Origin: Bordetella parapertussis
GTDB taxonomy: Bacteria; Pseudomonadota; Gammaproteobacteria; Burkholderiales; Burkholderiaceae_C
Length of the DNA: 8,773 nt
NCBI GenBank assembly: GCA_945907335.1
Contig: CAMDSU010000067.1
Span: 1 to 8,773 of the forward strand
Direction of reading: 5' to 3'
Shown: in pieces, positions 1 to 7,492 of the stretch
Position numbering within the stretch: the stretch's first letter is position 1
How the letters are laid out: each line of letters starts with the position of its first letter
The notes under the pieces: generated by a model
Seen by the model: the letters and a program-made list of their open reading frames with translations, nothing else
What the model was told of the DNA's origin: nothing
Databases searched by the model: none
Position numbers and translations under genes: made by a program

Positions 1-1833
1 ACGCGCGGGCAAGCCGGAAATGGCTATCTCGCTTACTCAGATTTCCTCGAAGAAGTTCGAGGCAAACGAATAAAGTCAGCAACTATTCAAGAAGGTCAGG
101 GTGGGACTGAAATCATTGCCACCACGACTGAAGACCGCAAAGTCCGAACCAACGCAACATATTTAGACCGCGGTTTGGTGGGTGATTTGATTGCCAACAA
201 CGTAAAGTTTGATGTCAAGCCGCGCGAAGAAGGCTCGCTGCTGATGACCTTATTGGTCAGTTGGGGCCCCATGTTGTTGCTGATCGGTGTGTGGGTGTAT
301 TTCATGCGTCAAATGCAAGGTGGCGGCAAGGGCGGAGCTTTCAGCTTTGGCAAAAGCAAGGCCCGCATGCTGGATGAAAACAATAACACCGTCACTTTCG
401 CTGATGTTGCGGGTTGCGATGAAGCCAAAGAAGAAGTTAAGGAAGTGGTTGACTTTTTGAAAGACCCGCAAAAATTTCAAAAACTAGGTGGACGAATTCC
501 CAGAGGATTGCTGCTGGTGGGCCCACCCGGAACTGGTAAAACTTTGTTGGCAAAAGGTATCGCTGGTGAAGCCAAAGTCCCTTTTTTCAGCATTTCAGGT
601 TCTGACTTCGTCGAGATGTTCGTAGGGGTTGGTGCCGCCCGCGTACGCGACATGTTTGAAAACGCAAAGAAAAATGCACCTTGCATCATTTTTATTGACG
701 AGATTGATGCCGTGGGCCGCCAGCGCGGTGCTGGTTTGGGCGGCGGTAATGATGAGCGCGAACAAACACTCAATCAGATGCTGGTGGAAATGGATGGCTT
801 TGAAACCAATTTGGGCGTGATCGTGGTGGCTGCCACTAACCGACCAGACATTTTGGATGCGGCACTGCTTCGCCCCGGTCGTTTTGACAGACAGGTTTAC
901 GTCACACTGCCTGACATCAGAGGCCGCGAGCAAATTTTGAATGTTCACATGCGAAAAATTCCCGTTGGGCAAGATGTGTCGCCCAGTGTGATTGCACGCG
1001 GTACCCCTGGCATGAGTGGCGCAGACTTAGCAAATCTGACTAACGAAGCGGCACTGATGGCGGCTCGGCGCAATGCACGCGTGGTAGAAATGCAGGACTT
1101 TGAAAAGGCCAAGGACAAAATCCTAATGGGTCCAGAGCGGCGCAGCATGGTCATGCCTGAAGAAGAACGCAAGAACACCGCCTATCACGAGTCCGGCCAT
1201 GCGTTGATTGGCAAGCTCATGCCTAAATGCGATCCGGTACACAAGGTCACCATCATTCCGCGGGGTCGCGCATTGGGTGTCACCATGAGTTTGCCTGCCG
1301 CAGACCGTTACAGTTACGACAGAAATTACATGCTCAGTCAAATCAGCATGTTGTTTGGTGGCCGTATCGCAGAGGAAGTGTTCATGAACCAAATGACCAC
1401 TGGGGCCTCTAATGACTTTGAAAGAGCGACCCAAATTGCCCGAGACATGGTCATGCGCTATGGCATGTCAGAAGCCTTAGGCCCCATGGTTTATGCAGAA
1501 AATGAAGGTGAAGTTTTCCTGGGTCGATCGGTCACGAAAACCACCAACATGAGCGAGTCAACCATGAAGAAAGTCGATGATGAAGTCAGAAGCATCATTG
1601 ACGGGCAATACACTTTGGCGCGAAAGTTAATTGAAGATAACGCCGACAAGATGCACGCCATGGCCCATGCTTTGATGGAATGGGAAACCATCGACAGCGA
1701 TCAGTTAGATGACATCATGGCTGGGCGTCCACCGCGTCCGCCCAAAGATTGGACGCCTAGAACTCCTTCTTCAGGTGATGGTTCAGGTGGTACCCCTGCT
1801 GTTCATCCGAACACCTCACCCACCACGGCTTAA
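1..1833 (+). CDS. ftsH: ATP-dependent zinc metalloprotease FtsH, 5' end missing
   Basis: Membrane-anchored AAA+ protease that extracts and degrades unstable membrane and regulatory proteins, acting as a hexamer in the inner membrane. The frame is open from base 1, giving 610 residues. By comparison with E. coli FtsH (about 644 aa) roughly the first 20-25 residues, including the first membrane helix, lie outside the window. Visible in order: part of the periplasmic domain (YSDFLEEV at 12-19); the second membrane helix (about 80-104); Walker A GPPGTGKT at 174-181; Walker B IIFIDEID with its Asp at 233; the second region of homology, ending in RPGRFDRQ; and the zinc site HESGH at 396-400. The family usually has HEAGH, but the HExxH ligands and catalytic Glu are intact. 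The third zinc ligand is probably Asp472 in TTGASNDFE. The tail is Pro/Ser/Gly-rich. The stop TAA overlaps the ATG of folP. Identity is secure; the exact start cannot be seen. Confidence 0.97.
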   Translation, partial: TRGQAGNGYLAYSDFLEEVRGKRIKSATIQEGQGGTEIIATTTEDRKVRTNATYLDRGLVGDLIANNVKFDVKPREEGSLLMTLLVSWGPMLLLIGVWVYFMRQMQGGGKGGAFSFGKSKARMLDENNNTVTFADVAGCDEAKEEVKEVVDFLKDPQKFQKLGGRIPRGLLLVGPPGTGKTLLAKGIAGEAKVPFFSISGSDFVEMFVGVGAARVRDMFENAKKNAPCIIFIDEIDAVGRQRGAGLGGGNDEREQTLNQMLVEMDGFETNLGVIVVAATNRPDILDAALLRPGRFDRQVYVTLPDIRGREQILNVHMRKIPVGQDVSPSVIARGTPGMSGADLANLTNEAALMAARRNARVVEMQDFEKAKDKILMGPERRSMVMPEEERKNTAYHESGHALIGKLMPKCDPVHKVTIIPRGRALGVTMSLPAADRYSYDRNYMLSQISMLFGGRIAEEVFMNQMTTGASNDFERATQIARDMVMRYGMSEALGPMVYAENEGEVFLGRSVTKTTNMSESTMKKVDDEVRSIIDGQYTLARKLIEDNADKMHAMAHALMEWETIDSDQLDDIMAGRPPRPPKDWTPRTPSSGDGSGGTPAVHPNTSPTTA

Positions 1834-2696
1834 TGTCTTTGGCAGGCAATAACAACATGGGGCATTTGCCCCATGTTCGCTTTTGGAAAACCTCTCGCTT
1901 CCATCTTTCACTGGCCCATCCGTTGGTGATGGGTATCGTCAACGTCTCGACTGACTCTTTTTCTGCACAGCAAGACCAGTTGTCAACGGTTGAAGTTATT
2001 GCCCATGCCCAGCGGTTGCTTCACGAAGGCGCCGATATTTTGGACGTGGGTGGCGAATCCACTCGACCCGGCGCCCAAGCATTGACACATCAGCAAGAAT
2101 GGCTCCGAATTGCACCCGTGCTGCAAGAGTTACTGCGCTGGAATAAACCGATTTCTTTAGACACATATCATCCTGAAAGCATGCAAAAGGCATTGGATTG
2201 GGGCGTTGACATCATCAATGACGTGTGGGGATTGCGTCAACCCAATGCTTTGCAAACAGTGGCCTCTTTCGAATGTGGCATTTGCATGATGCATATGCAT
2301 GCTGAACCATCCACCATGCAACTCCACCCTATGCAAGAAGATGTTATGGGCGCGCTAGAGGTTTTTTTTCAAACACAATTGCAGTCGACCGATGAAATAG
2401 GAATCAACAGAGCACGCATGGTGTTGGACCCCGGGATTGGATTTGGAAAAAAAGTGGCACAAAACTTTCACATTCTCAAATACCAACAGCGTTTGCTACA
2501 GTTTGATCTGCCTTTATTGGTAGGGTGGTCGCGAAAATCTTCGCTGGGCCACGTCACAGGACTAGATGTTTCACAACGTTTGGTGCCAAGCATCACAGCA
2601 GCAGTTTTGGCGATGGAGCGTGGGGCCAGTATTTTGCGCGTACATGATGTTGCTCAGACAGTGGCTGCAAGGGCAGTTTGGCAAGCGTCTGTTTGA
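1833..2696 (+). CDS. folP: Dihydropteroate synthase (DHPS), folate biosynthesis
   Basis: Cytoplasmic enzyme that condenses dihydropterin pyrophosphate with p-aminobenzoate to dihydropteroate; the sulfonamide target. It is 287 aa from the first ATG, against about 282 in E. coli. Conserved pterin-pocket motifs are present: MGIVNV (33-38), ESTRPGA (75-81), SLDT (108-111), IND (128-130), MHM (153-155), LDPGIGFGK (198-206), SRK (233-235) and RVHD (269-272). The first substrate loop is unusual: NVSTDSFSAQQ where the family normally has NVTPDSFSDGG. The Phe of DSF and the TRP of ESTRPGA, positions known for sulfonamide resistance, are the usual residues. Start choice is open. ATG 1833 overlaps the ftsH stop (TAATG), allowing re-initiation, but has no visible ribosome site. 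In-frame ATG 1857 (279 aa) has GGCAGG at 1841-1846 upstream, but lies inside a strong hairpin. Homology to the family begins only near residue 17 (FWKTSRF), so either start works. Confidence 0.95.
   Translation: MSLAGNNNMGHLPHVRFWKTSRFHLSLAHPLVMGIVNVSTDSFSAQQDQLSTVEVIAHAQRLLHEGADILDVGGESTRPGAQALTHQQEWLRIAPVLQELLRWNKPISLDTYHPESMQKALDWGVDIINDVWGLRQPNALQTVASFECGICMMHMHAEPSTMQLHPMQEDVMGALEVFFQTQLQSTDEIGINRARMVLDPGIGFGKKVAQNFHILKYQQRLLQFDLPLLVGWSRKSSLGHVTGLDVSQRLVPSITAAVLAMERGASILRVHDVAQTVAARAVWQASV
1854..1877 (+). terminator. Hairpin at ftsH/folP junction: possible terminator or translation-control element
   Basis: A perfect 10-bp stem, AACATGGGGC (1854-1863) pairing with GCCCCATGTT (1868-1877) around the loop ATTT, begins 20 nt after the ftsH stop. 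It is followed by CGCTTTT, a short and impure U-tract, so it resembles a weak intrinsic terminator for ftsH. It lies within the N-terminal codons of folP if ATG 1833 is used, and holds the alternative folP ATG (1857) in its left arm. It could therefore attenuate read-through into folP or mask the start. The stem is seen directly; the role is inferred. Confidence 0.55.
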
Positions 2697-2724
2697 TTCA
2701 AAAATCCTGCGAGATACATACGAT

Positions 2725-4053
2725 ATGAAAAGAACTTATTTCGGTACTGACGGCATTCGCGGAACGGTGGGTCAATATCCCATTACGCCCGATTTCATGT
2801 TGAAGCTTGCCAATGCTGTGGGACACCATTTAAAGCAAACGGATAATCGACCACAGGTAGTGATTGGCAAGGACACGCGTATTTCTGGGTATATGTTGGA
2901 ATCCGCCCTAGAGGCTGGATTTAATTCAGCTGGTGTCGATGTGGTGTTGTTGGGGCCGATGCCTACGCCAGGCGTGGCTTACCTGACCAAGGCATTGCGC
3001 GCTAATTTGGGTGTTGTGATCAGCGCAAGCCACAATCCTTTCGATGACAACGGGGTGAAATTTTTCAATGCCCAAGGAAGTAAATTAGACGATCACTGGG
3101 AACTGGCGGTTGAGCAACGTCTTGAGCAACATTCACAGTGGGTGAGTTCAGCATCGCTTGGCAAAACCCGCCGCTTGGATGACGCTATTGGCCGGTACAT
3201 CGAATTTTGCAAAAGCACTTTTTCAGGTGTACTGTCACTCAAAGGTAAAAAAATTGTGGTCGATGCAGCCCATGGGGCTGCCTATCTTGCCGCACCCAAG
3301 GTTTTTAAAGAACTGGGTGCAGAAGTTTTTTCGATTGGTTGCGCACCCGACGGTTTGAATATCAACCAAGGCTTTGGGGCTACCCAGCCTGATGCTTTGG
3401 TGCAGGCTGTGAAATCACACCAAGCTGACTTTGGCATAGCACTTGATGGTGATGCAGACAGATTGCAAGTGGTGGATCACACGGGTCGGTTGTTTAATGG
3501 CGATGAATTGTTGTACGTACTTGCCAAAGACAGATTGCAACAAGGCCAAATCGTCAGCGGTGTTGTTGGTACCCAGATGACCAATAAGGGGGTCGAGTTG
3601 GCGTTGGCTAAATTAAATATCTCGTTGGTCAGAGCCAAAGTCGGTGATCGCTATGTTCTGGAAAAATTACAAGAACATCATTGGCTCTTGGGTGGTGAAG
3701 GTTCAGGTCATTTATTGATGTTGGACAAGCACACCAGTGGCGATGGTTTGATCAGCGGATTGCAAGTCATACAAGCATGTCTGCGAGCAAACACATCTCT
3801 TTCCATGTTGTTAGATGAAGTGCAACTTTTTGCGCAACACATGATCAATGTCAAATTGAAAGACGGCTTGGACTGGAAAAATCACGCGCAATTTCAGCAA
3901 GGTTGCTTGGCGCTAGAAAAAAAATTGGGTGACCATGGACGAATTTTGATTCGGCCCAGCGGTACAGAACCCGTGCTTCGAATCATGGTTGAAGCACCAG
4001 AAATGGCCACTGCCAAAACCTCTGCTGAGCAACTGTCTCAATTACTGAATTGA
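2725..4053 (+). CDS. glmM: Phosphoglucosamine mutase GlmM
   Basis: Interconverts glucosamine-6-phosphate and glucosamine-1-phosphate, the step leading to UDP-GlcNAc for peptidoglycan and LPS. It is 442 aa (E. coli 445). Family landmarks: N-terminal KRTYFGTDGIRG; the phosphoserine loop ISASHNP with catalytic Ser102, the same number as in E. coli; the metal loop DGDADR at 241-246; the sugar-binding loop GGEGSGH at 323-329; and the C-terminal phosphate loop RPSGTEP at 410-416. ATG 2725 was chosen because the conserved KRTYFGTDG follows at once. The frame stays open upstream to 2566, but that stretch overlaps folP and has no family resemblance. The ribosome site is weak (GAG at 2711-2713). It starts 28 nt after folP, in the conserved ftsH-folP-glmM order, and probably belongs to the same transcript. 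Confidence 0.97.
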   Translation: MKRTYFGTDGIRGTVGQYPITPDFMLKLANAVGHHLKQTDNRPQVVIGKDTRISGYMLESALEAGFNSAGVDVVLLGPMPTPGVAYLTKALRANLGVVISASHNPFDDNGVKFFNAQGSKLDDHWELAVEQRLEQHSQWVSSASLGKTRRLDDAIGRYIEFCKSTFSGVLSLKGKKIVVDAAHGAAYLAAPKVFKELGAEVFSIGCAPDGLNINQGFGATQPDALVQAVKSHQADFGIALDGDADRLQVVDHTGRLFNGDELLYVLAKDRLQQGQIVSGVVGTQMTNKGVELALAKLNISLVRAKVGDRYVLEKLQEHHWLLGGEGSGHLLMLDKHTSGDGLISGLQVIQACLRANTSLSMLLDEVQLFAQHMINVKLKDGLDWKNHAQFQQGCLALEKKLGDHGRILIRPSGTEPVLRIMVEAPEMATAKTSAEQLSQLLN

Positions 4054-4063
4054 TCGGATACGC

Positions 4064-6121
4064 ATGTCTACATCTTCGTTGCCGGTATTGATTGACAGAG
4101 ACGAAAGTACTTTATCTTTCAATGCACGCGTGTTGGATATGGTCCGACGACCGAACATCCCACTCTTGGAGCGCCTGCGTTATTTATGCATTGTGTCGTC
4201 CAATTTGGATGAGTTTTTTGAAGTTCGAGTCGCTCTGCATTTGCACCAGATTGAAAGCAAAAGTCTAGCGGCCCCTTACTCGCTCCATTCCTATCAAAAA
4301 CTATCCCAGGTTGCAAAAAAACTGGTTGAAAAACAGTACCTTCTATTTAACGATGAATTGATGCCAGCACTCAGTGCACAAGGTATTCGGTTGATCACCT
4401 TCAACGAGAGAAACAAAGCGCAACACAAGTGGGTGAAACAATTTTTTGACCAAAATGTCAGGCCATTACTTACCCCGGTGAGCCTTGATCCTTCTCATCC
4501 TTTTCCCCAAGTTGCCAACAAGTCATTGAACTTTATTGTTCGCTTGTCTGGCAAAGACGCTTTCGGTCGAGAAAACGATATTGCCATTGTTAAAGTGCCA
4601 CGATCTTTGCCGCGCGTCATTCGTTTGCCCCTACAAGCTAACGATAAAACGATTTACATGGTCACATTGTCTAGTGTGATACGCGCCCACTTGAAGGACT
4701 TGTTTCCTGACAGGGTCGTCGGAGAGTTCTCGCAATTTCGTGTCACCCGTGACTCGGAACTGTTGGTAGATGAGGAGGATGCCAAAAACCTCAGAACTGC
4801 ACTCAGGTATGGTTTGGAGCATCGCCAATTTGGCAAGCCTGTTCGTCTTGAAGTCTCATCCGATTGCTCGGAGCACTTGTCTCAATTTCTGTTGCAGCAA
4901 TTCAAATTACCGGCACAGGCCATTTACAGGGTAGATGGCCCTGTGAATTTGGTACGACTCACGCAGTTGATTGATCTTGTTAATCAACCGGAATTGCTGT
5001 TTCCTGAGTTTCAAGCCAGTTACCCCAAGCAGTTGCGAGAAAACGAATCTATTTTCAAGCAACTCAGAAAAAATGATGTGCTGATTCATCAGCCTTTCGA
5101 ATCATTTAAAGGTGTATTGGCATTCTTGAAAGAAGCCGTTAACGATCCCAAAGTACTGGCTATCAAGCAGACCATTTACAGGACTGGTAGTGATTCTGAA
5201 TTGATGGATTTGTTGCGTGAGGCGGTGGTCCGTGGCAAAGAGGTCACCGCCGTGGTGGAGATCAAGGCACGGTTTGATGAGGAAGCTAATATCAATTGGG
5301 CAGAACGACTTGAGTCTGTCGGTGCGCAAGTGGTGTATGGCGTTGTAGGTTTAAAGACCCACGCCAAAATGCTCTTGGTGACCCGTCGTGAGGGCAACAA
5401 ACTGATGCGCTATGGCCATTTGTCTACAGGCAACTACAACGCCCGAACCGCCAGGCTATATACAGATATCAGTTATTTGACAGCCAATCCCGAAATGACC
5501 ACCGACATGGATGCGGTGTTTACTCAACTGGCCAGTCAAACGCGAATCAGCAAACTCAATCATTTGTGGTTAGCTCCTTTTCATTTGCAAGAGCAACTGA
5601 TGGAAATGGTGGATAAAGTATCAAAAGCCAGCATGCACGGTGAGCCAGGTCGAATCATTTTGAAAATGAACTCGCTCACCGATGAAAAACTTGCCAGACA
5701 TTTGGTGTTGGCCGGTCAGCGTGGCGTGGACATTGATTTACTGGTGCGAGGTGCTTGCATTCTTCCTGCGCAACGCGAGGGATTTACTGAGCGTATCAAG
5801 GTGCGTTCCATTATTGGCAGATTTTTAGAGCATTCAAGGGTGTACTATTTTCGAACAGGCGAAAAAGAACATTTGTATTTGTCCAGTGCCGACTGGATGA
5901 ACAGAAATATGATGCGAAGAATTGAGATCGCTTGGCCGGTATTGGACAAAACCTTACGACAAAGAATTATTGATGAATGTTTAGTAGCTTATCTCTATGA
6001 CAACACAGATGCATGGGACCTTCAAATCGATGGAAGCTATCAGCGTCAGCAGCCCTTAGATGCACAACCTTTGTTAAGCGCCCAGATTGAGTTGATGAAT
6101 AAATACCAACAGAAGAATTGA
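4064..6121 (+). CDS. ppk1: Polyphosphate kinase PPK1
   Basis: Reversibly transfers the gamma-phosphate of ATP to a growing inorganic polyphosphate chain through a phosphohistidine intermediate. It is 685 aa (E. coli 688) with the usual layout: N-terminal helical domain (DRDESTLSFNARVL at 11-24, then SNLDEFFEVRV), head domain, and two PLD-like C-terminal domains. The autophosphorylated histidine is His433 in LKTHAKM and the second catalytic histidine is His590 in LEHSRVY, matching E. coli His435 and His592. TGNYNARTARLYTD, ARFDEEANI and LYLSSADWMNRN are also conserved. The start lies 10 nt after the glmM stop, with a weak GGA at 4056-4058. The close spacing suggests co-transcription with glmM; in many relatives phosphate-transport (pst) and phoU/phoB genes lie between. 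No exopolyphosphatase (ppx) gene is seen in the window; sixA follows instead. Confidence 0.97.
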   Translation: MSTSSLPVLIDRDESTLSFNARVLDMVRRPNIPLLERLRYLCIVSSNLDEFFEVRVALHLHQIESKSLAAPYSLHSYQKLSQVAKKLVEKQYLLFNDELMPALSAQGIRLITFNERNKAQHKWVKQFFDQNVRPLLTPVSLDPSHPFPQVANKSLNFIVRLSGKDAFGRENDIAIVKVPRSLPRVIRLPLQANDKTIYMVTLSSVIRAHLKDLFPDRVVGEFSQFRVTRDSELLVDEEDAKNLRTALRYGLEHRQFGKPVRLEVSSDCSEHLSQFLLQQFKLPAQAIYRVDGPVNLVRLTQLIDLVNQPELLFPEFQASYPKQLRENESIFKQLRKNDVLIHQPFESFKGVLAFLKEAVNDPKVLAIKQTIYRTGSDSELMDLLREAVVRGKEVTAVVEIKARFDEEANINWAERLESVGAQVVYGVVGLKTHAKMLLVTRREGNKLMRYGHLSTGNYNARTARLYTDISYLTANPEMTTDMDAVFTQLASQTRISKLNHLWLAPFHLQEQLMEMVDKVSKASMHGEPGRIILKMNSLTDEKLARHLVLAGQRGVDIDLLVRGACILPAQREGFTERIKVRSIIGRFLEHSRVYYFRTGEKEHLYLSSADWMNRNMMRRIEIAWPVLDKTLRQRIIDECLVAYLYDNTDAWDLQIDGSYQRQQPLDAQPLLSAQIELMNKYQQKN

Positions 6122-6122
6122 C

Positions 6123-6590
6123 ATGGATCTTTTGCTTTGGCGCCATGCACATGCGCACGATGCTTTACCCGGACAGTCTGACATGGACCGCGCGTTGTCT
6201 CGCAAAGGAGAGAAGCAGGCGTCGGCAATGGCGAATTGGTTGAATGAAAGGTTGCCAGCAGACACGCTTATTTTGTGCAGTCCTGCAAAGCGAACTTTGC
6301 AAACAGTTGCTTTTCTCAACCGAGCTTATAAGGTGTGCGATGACATTGCACCAGATTCCAATGCATTTGCTTTGCTCAATGCGGTTGATTGGCCGCATGC
6401 CAAACATGCAGTGTTGGTAGTAGCACATCAACCTTTTTTGGCTCAAACTGTTGCTCAACTGTTGCACCTGAATCTCGCGACCCCTATGTCATTTCGAAAA
6501 GGCGGACTATGGTGGATAAGGCATCAAGTCAAAGAGACTTGCTCTGATGTTCAACTGGTTTGCGTACAAAATCCAGAAGTAGTTATTTGA
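6123..6590 (+). CDS. sixA: Phosphohistidine phosphatase, SixA type
   Basis: A 155-aa small single-domain member of the histidine phosphatase (phosphoglycerate mutase-like) superfamily, expected to remove phosphate from phosphohistidine in proteins. Visible active-site residues: Arg7-His8 in LLWRHAHAHD, where His8 is the nucleophile of the RHG-type motif with Ala in place of Gly, as is common in betaproteobacterial SixA; the DRALSRKGEKQA segment at 22-33; SPAKRT with Arg57; and the second histidine His102 in VVAHQPFL, where the family usually has VGHQP. FRKGGLWWIRH near the C-terminus is typical of this branch. The gene starts one base after the ppk1 stop, with AGAAG at 6111-6115 as a likely ribosome site inside ppk1, so the two are almost certainly co-transcribed. 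In E. coli SixA acts on phosphotransfer proteins. The partner here is unknown, and a link to the histidine-phosphorylated PPK1 is only a guess. Confidence 0.9.
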   Translation: MDLLLWRHAHAHDALPGQSDMDRALSRKGEKQASAMANWLNERLPADTLILCSPAKRTLQTVAFLNRAYKVCDDIAPDSNAFALLNAVDWPHAKHAVLVVAHQPFLAQTVAQLLHLNLATPMSFRKGGLWWIRHQVKETCSDVQLVCVQNPEVVI

Positions 6591-6688
6591 TATTCAAAAT
6601 AAATGATTAAAGATTTTTTTATGCATTAGAATTTGTTGCATTACCTTAATTCTGTTGTTAATTTAATCTGTTTAACCAAAGGACTTTC
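6591..6688 (+). promoter_or_regulatory. AT-rich leader with candidate promoter for the small lipoprotein gene
   Basis: This 98-nt gap is markedly more AT-rich than its surroundings. TAGAAT at 6627-6632 matches the sigma-70 -10 consensus at five of six positions but has no good -35 at normal spacing. A second, weaker pair is TTGCAT (6636-6641) with TAATTT (6659-6664), 17 nt apart. A T7 run at 6614-6620 follows only a weak AT hairpin over the sixA stop, so a sixA terminator is not convincing. Promoter activity in this gap is plausible; the exact elements are uncertain. Confidence 0.4.
6678..6683 (+). promoter_or_regulatory. Ribosome binding site for the small lipoprotein
   Basis: AAAGGA lies 5 nt before ATG 6689 and is the best Shine-Dalgarno match in this part of the window. 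It is the main argument, together with the lipobox, that the very short downstream frame is a real gene. Confidence 0.65.
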
Positions 6689-6868
6689 ATGCTGCGCTCC
6701 ATTAAAACCCTGACTATTGTTTCTATGTTGTTGGTCACCATGGGCCTGACTGGCTGTTCGACCCTCAGTTCTGCCTACGATTCAACTGTTACCTCTGTGT
6801 CCGATCTGTTCAAGTCGGATAAAGACAAAGAAGAGAAAAAAGAAGAGAAAAAAGAAGATAAAAAATAA
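6689..6868 (+). CDS. Small putative lipoprotein with charged EEKK-repeat tail (59 aa)
   Basis: I do not recognise this protein as a named family. It starts with a basic n-region (Arg3, Lys6) and a hydrophobic core (TIVSMLLVTMGL), followed by the lipobox Leu20-Thr21-Gly22-Cys23. This predicts lipidation of Cys23 after signal peptidase II cleavage and a mature peptide of only 37 residues. Ser24 after the Cys, rather than Asp, favours sorting to the outer membrane by the E. coli rule. The mature part has a Ser/Thr-rich spacer (STLSSAYDSTVTSVSDLF) and then an almost purely Lys/Glu/Asp tail made of the repeat EEKK-EEKK-EDKK. A good AAAGGA site precedes the ATG, and an AT-rich gap gives room for its own promoter. 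It is convergent with the VOC gene on the other strand, 47 nt away. The size and lipobox recall entericidin-like small lipoproteins, but I see no firm similarity. Confidence 0.75.
   Translation: MLRSIKTLTIVSMLLVTMGLTGCSTLSSAYDSTVTSVSDLFKSDKDKEEKKEEKKEDKK
6830..6865 (+). repeat. Three tandem 12-bp repeats in the lipoprotein tail
   Basis: GAAGAGAAAAAA occurs at 6830-6841 and 6842-6853, and GAAGATAAAAAA at 6854-6865, directly before the TAA stop. The unit is a multiple of three, so gain or loss of copies by slippage would change tail length (EEKK units) without breaking the frame. The A6 runs inside the units could also slip singly and shift the frame. Confidence 0.85.
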
Positions 6869-6915
6869 TTTTGACCGGTTGACAGCTTGCTTCAAAGCGC
6901 ATCTGGTGTGAGTAG

Positions 6916-7290
6916 TTAATCCAAGCGCTCTGTTGCAGAGAAATTTAACTCTACTTTAGCGCCACTGGGGTCATGGCAAAACAATTGCCATGGCCCGCCT
7001 TCCCGGTGCTGAAGTTTATAAGGGTACCCTGAGGCGTCAAATCTGGCTTTGAATGATTTCAAGTCTTGTGTAGTGAAAGCCATGTGGTCAATGACACCGG
7101 CTGCTGGGCTGGGTACTGGGCGGTCGAAATACAAATGCAAAACAGTGGTTTCACCTGCATACAACCAAGCCCCAGGAAAACCTAAATCGGGGCGGTATCC
7201 CGCTTTTAGCCCAAGTAATTTTTCATAAAAATCCAATGCGGCTTTTGGGTCAGCTGCGATTGCTGTGAAATGGTTCATTCCAGTGATCAT
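6916..7290 (-). CDS. VOC-superfamily protein (glyoxalase/FosA-like fold), substrate unknown
   Basis: A 124-aa single-domain vicinal-oxygen-chelate protein. It opens with MITGMNHFTAIAADPKAALDFYEKLLG, the usual first beta-alpha-beta unit, and ends with HDPSGAKVELNF. Probable metal ligands are His7 (NHF), His69 (DHMAF) and Glu114 (VELNF), an arrangement like His-His-Glu in FosA and several VOC dioxygenases; the positions fit a functional metal site. It lacks the longer C-terminus of FosA, and nothing fixes the substrate (methylglyoxal, fosfomycin-type drug, or other). Start: the frame is open up to 7326, but the ATG at 7290 gives the conserved MITGxNH beginning; ATG 7278 is the alternative. No strong ribosome site is visible at either. 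It lies downstream of tRNA-Ser on the same strand and is convergent with the small lipoprotein gene. Confidence 0.85.
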   Translation of the reverse strand: MITGMNHFTAIAADPKAALDFYEKLLGLKAGYRPDLGFPGAWLYAGETTVLHLYFDRPVPSPAAGVIDHMAFTTQDLKSFKARFDASGYPYKLQHREGGPWQLFCHDPSGAKVELNFSATERLD

Positions 7291-7317
7291 GGGTAAAAGC
7301 ATAATCACTTTGTGGGC

Positions 7318-7344
7318 AACCTGCAATGGATTGACGCGCAGGTT
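7318..7344. repeat. Inverted repeat between tRNA-Ser and the VOC gene
   Basis: AACCTGC (7318-7324) and GCAGGTT (7338-7344) are perfect 7-bp arms around 13 nt. No U-tract follows on either strand, so it does not look like an intrinsic terminator. It lies 27 nt upstream of the VOC start and could be an operator or an RNA processing hairpin; it may also be chance. Confidence 0.35.
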
Positions 7345-7391
7345 TCTAAGAAGAAAAATTGAGGCGTTGAATCATGTACGAGGCCTAGGAA

Positions 7392-7483
<92 letters not shown>

Positions 7484-7492
7484 TATGCAGTC

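Noticed and set aside
175..177. TTG at 175 as the start of ftsH
   Set aside because: The frame is open from base 1 and the upstream residues (YSDFLEEV and following) match the FtsH periplasmic domain, so the gene simply begins before the window.
2289..2300. Perfect 12-bp palindrome ATGCATATGCAT
   Set aside because: It lies in the folP codons for the conserved Met-His-Met motif plus one more His, so it is best explained by coding for alternating Met and His.
2566..2724. N-terminal extension of glmM reaching back into folP
   Set aside because: The first 53 residues of the longer frame do not resemble GlmM and overlap the well-supported folP frame; KRTYFGTDG right after ATG 2725 is the family N-terminus.
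6583..6620. Possible terminator after sixA: TTATTTGA / TCAAAATAA arms with a T7 run further down
   Set aside because: The stem is entirely weak AT pairs with a bulge, and the T-run starts 11 nt after it, so it does not meet the usual pattern of an intrinsic terminator.
6869..6915. Shared terminator between the convergent lipoprotein and VOC genes
   Set aside because: Only a 6-bp palindrome (ACCGGT) and 5-bp AGCGC/GCGCT arms 24 nt apart are present, with no U-tract; not enough to call a terminator.
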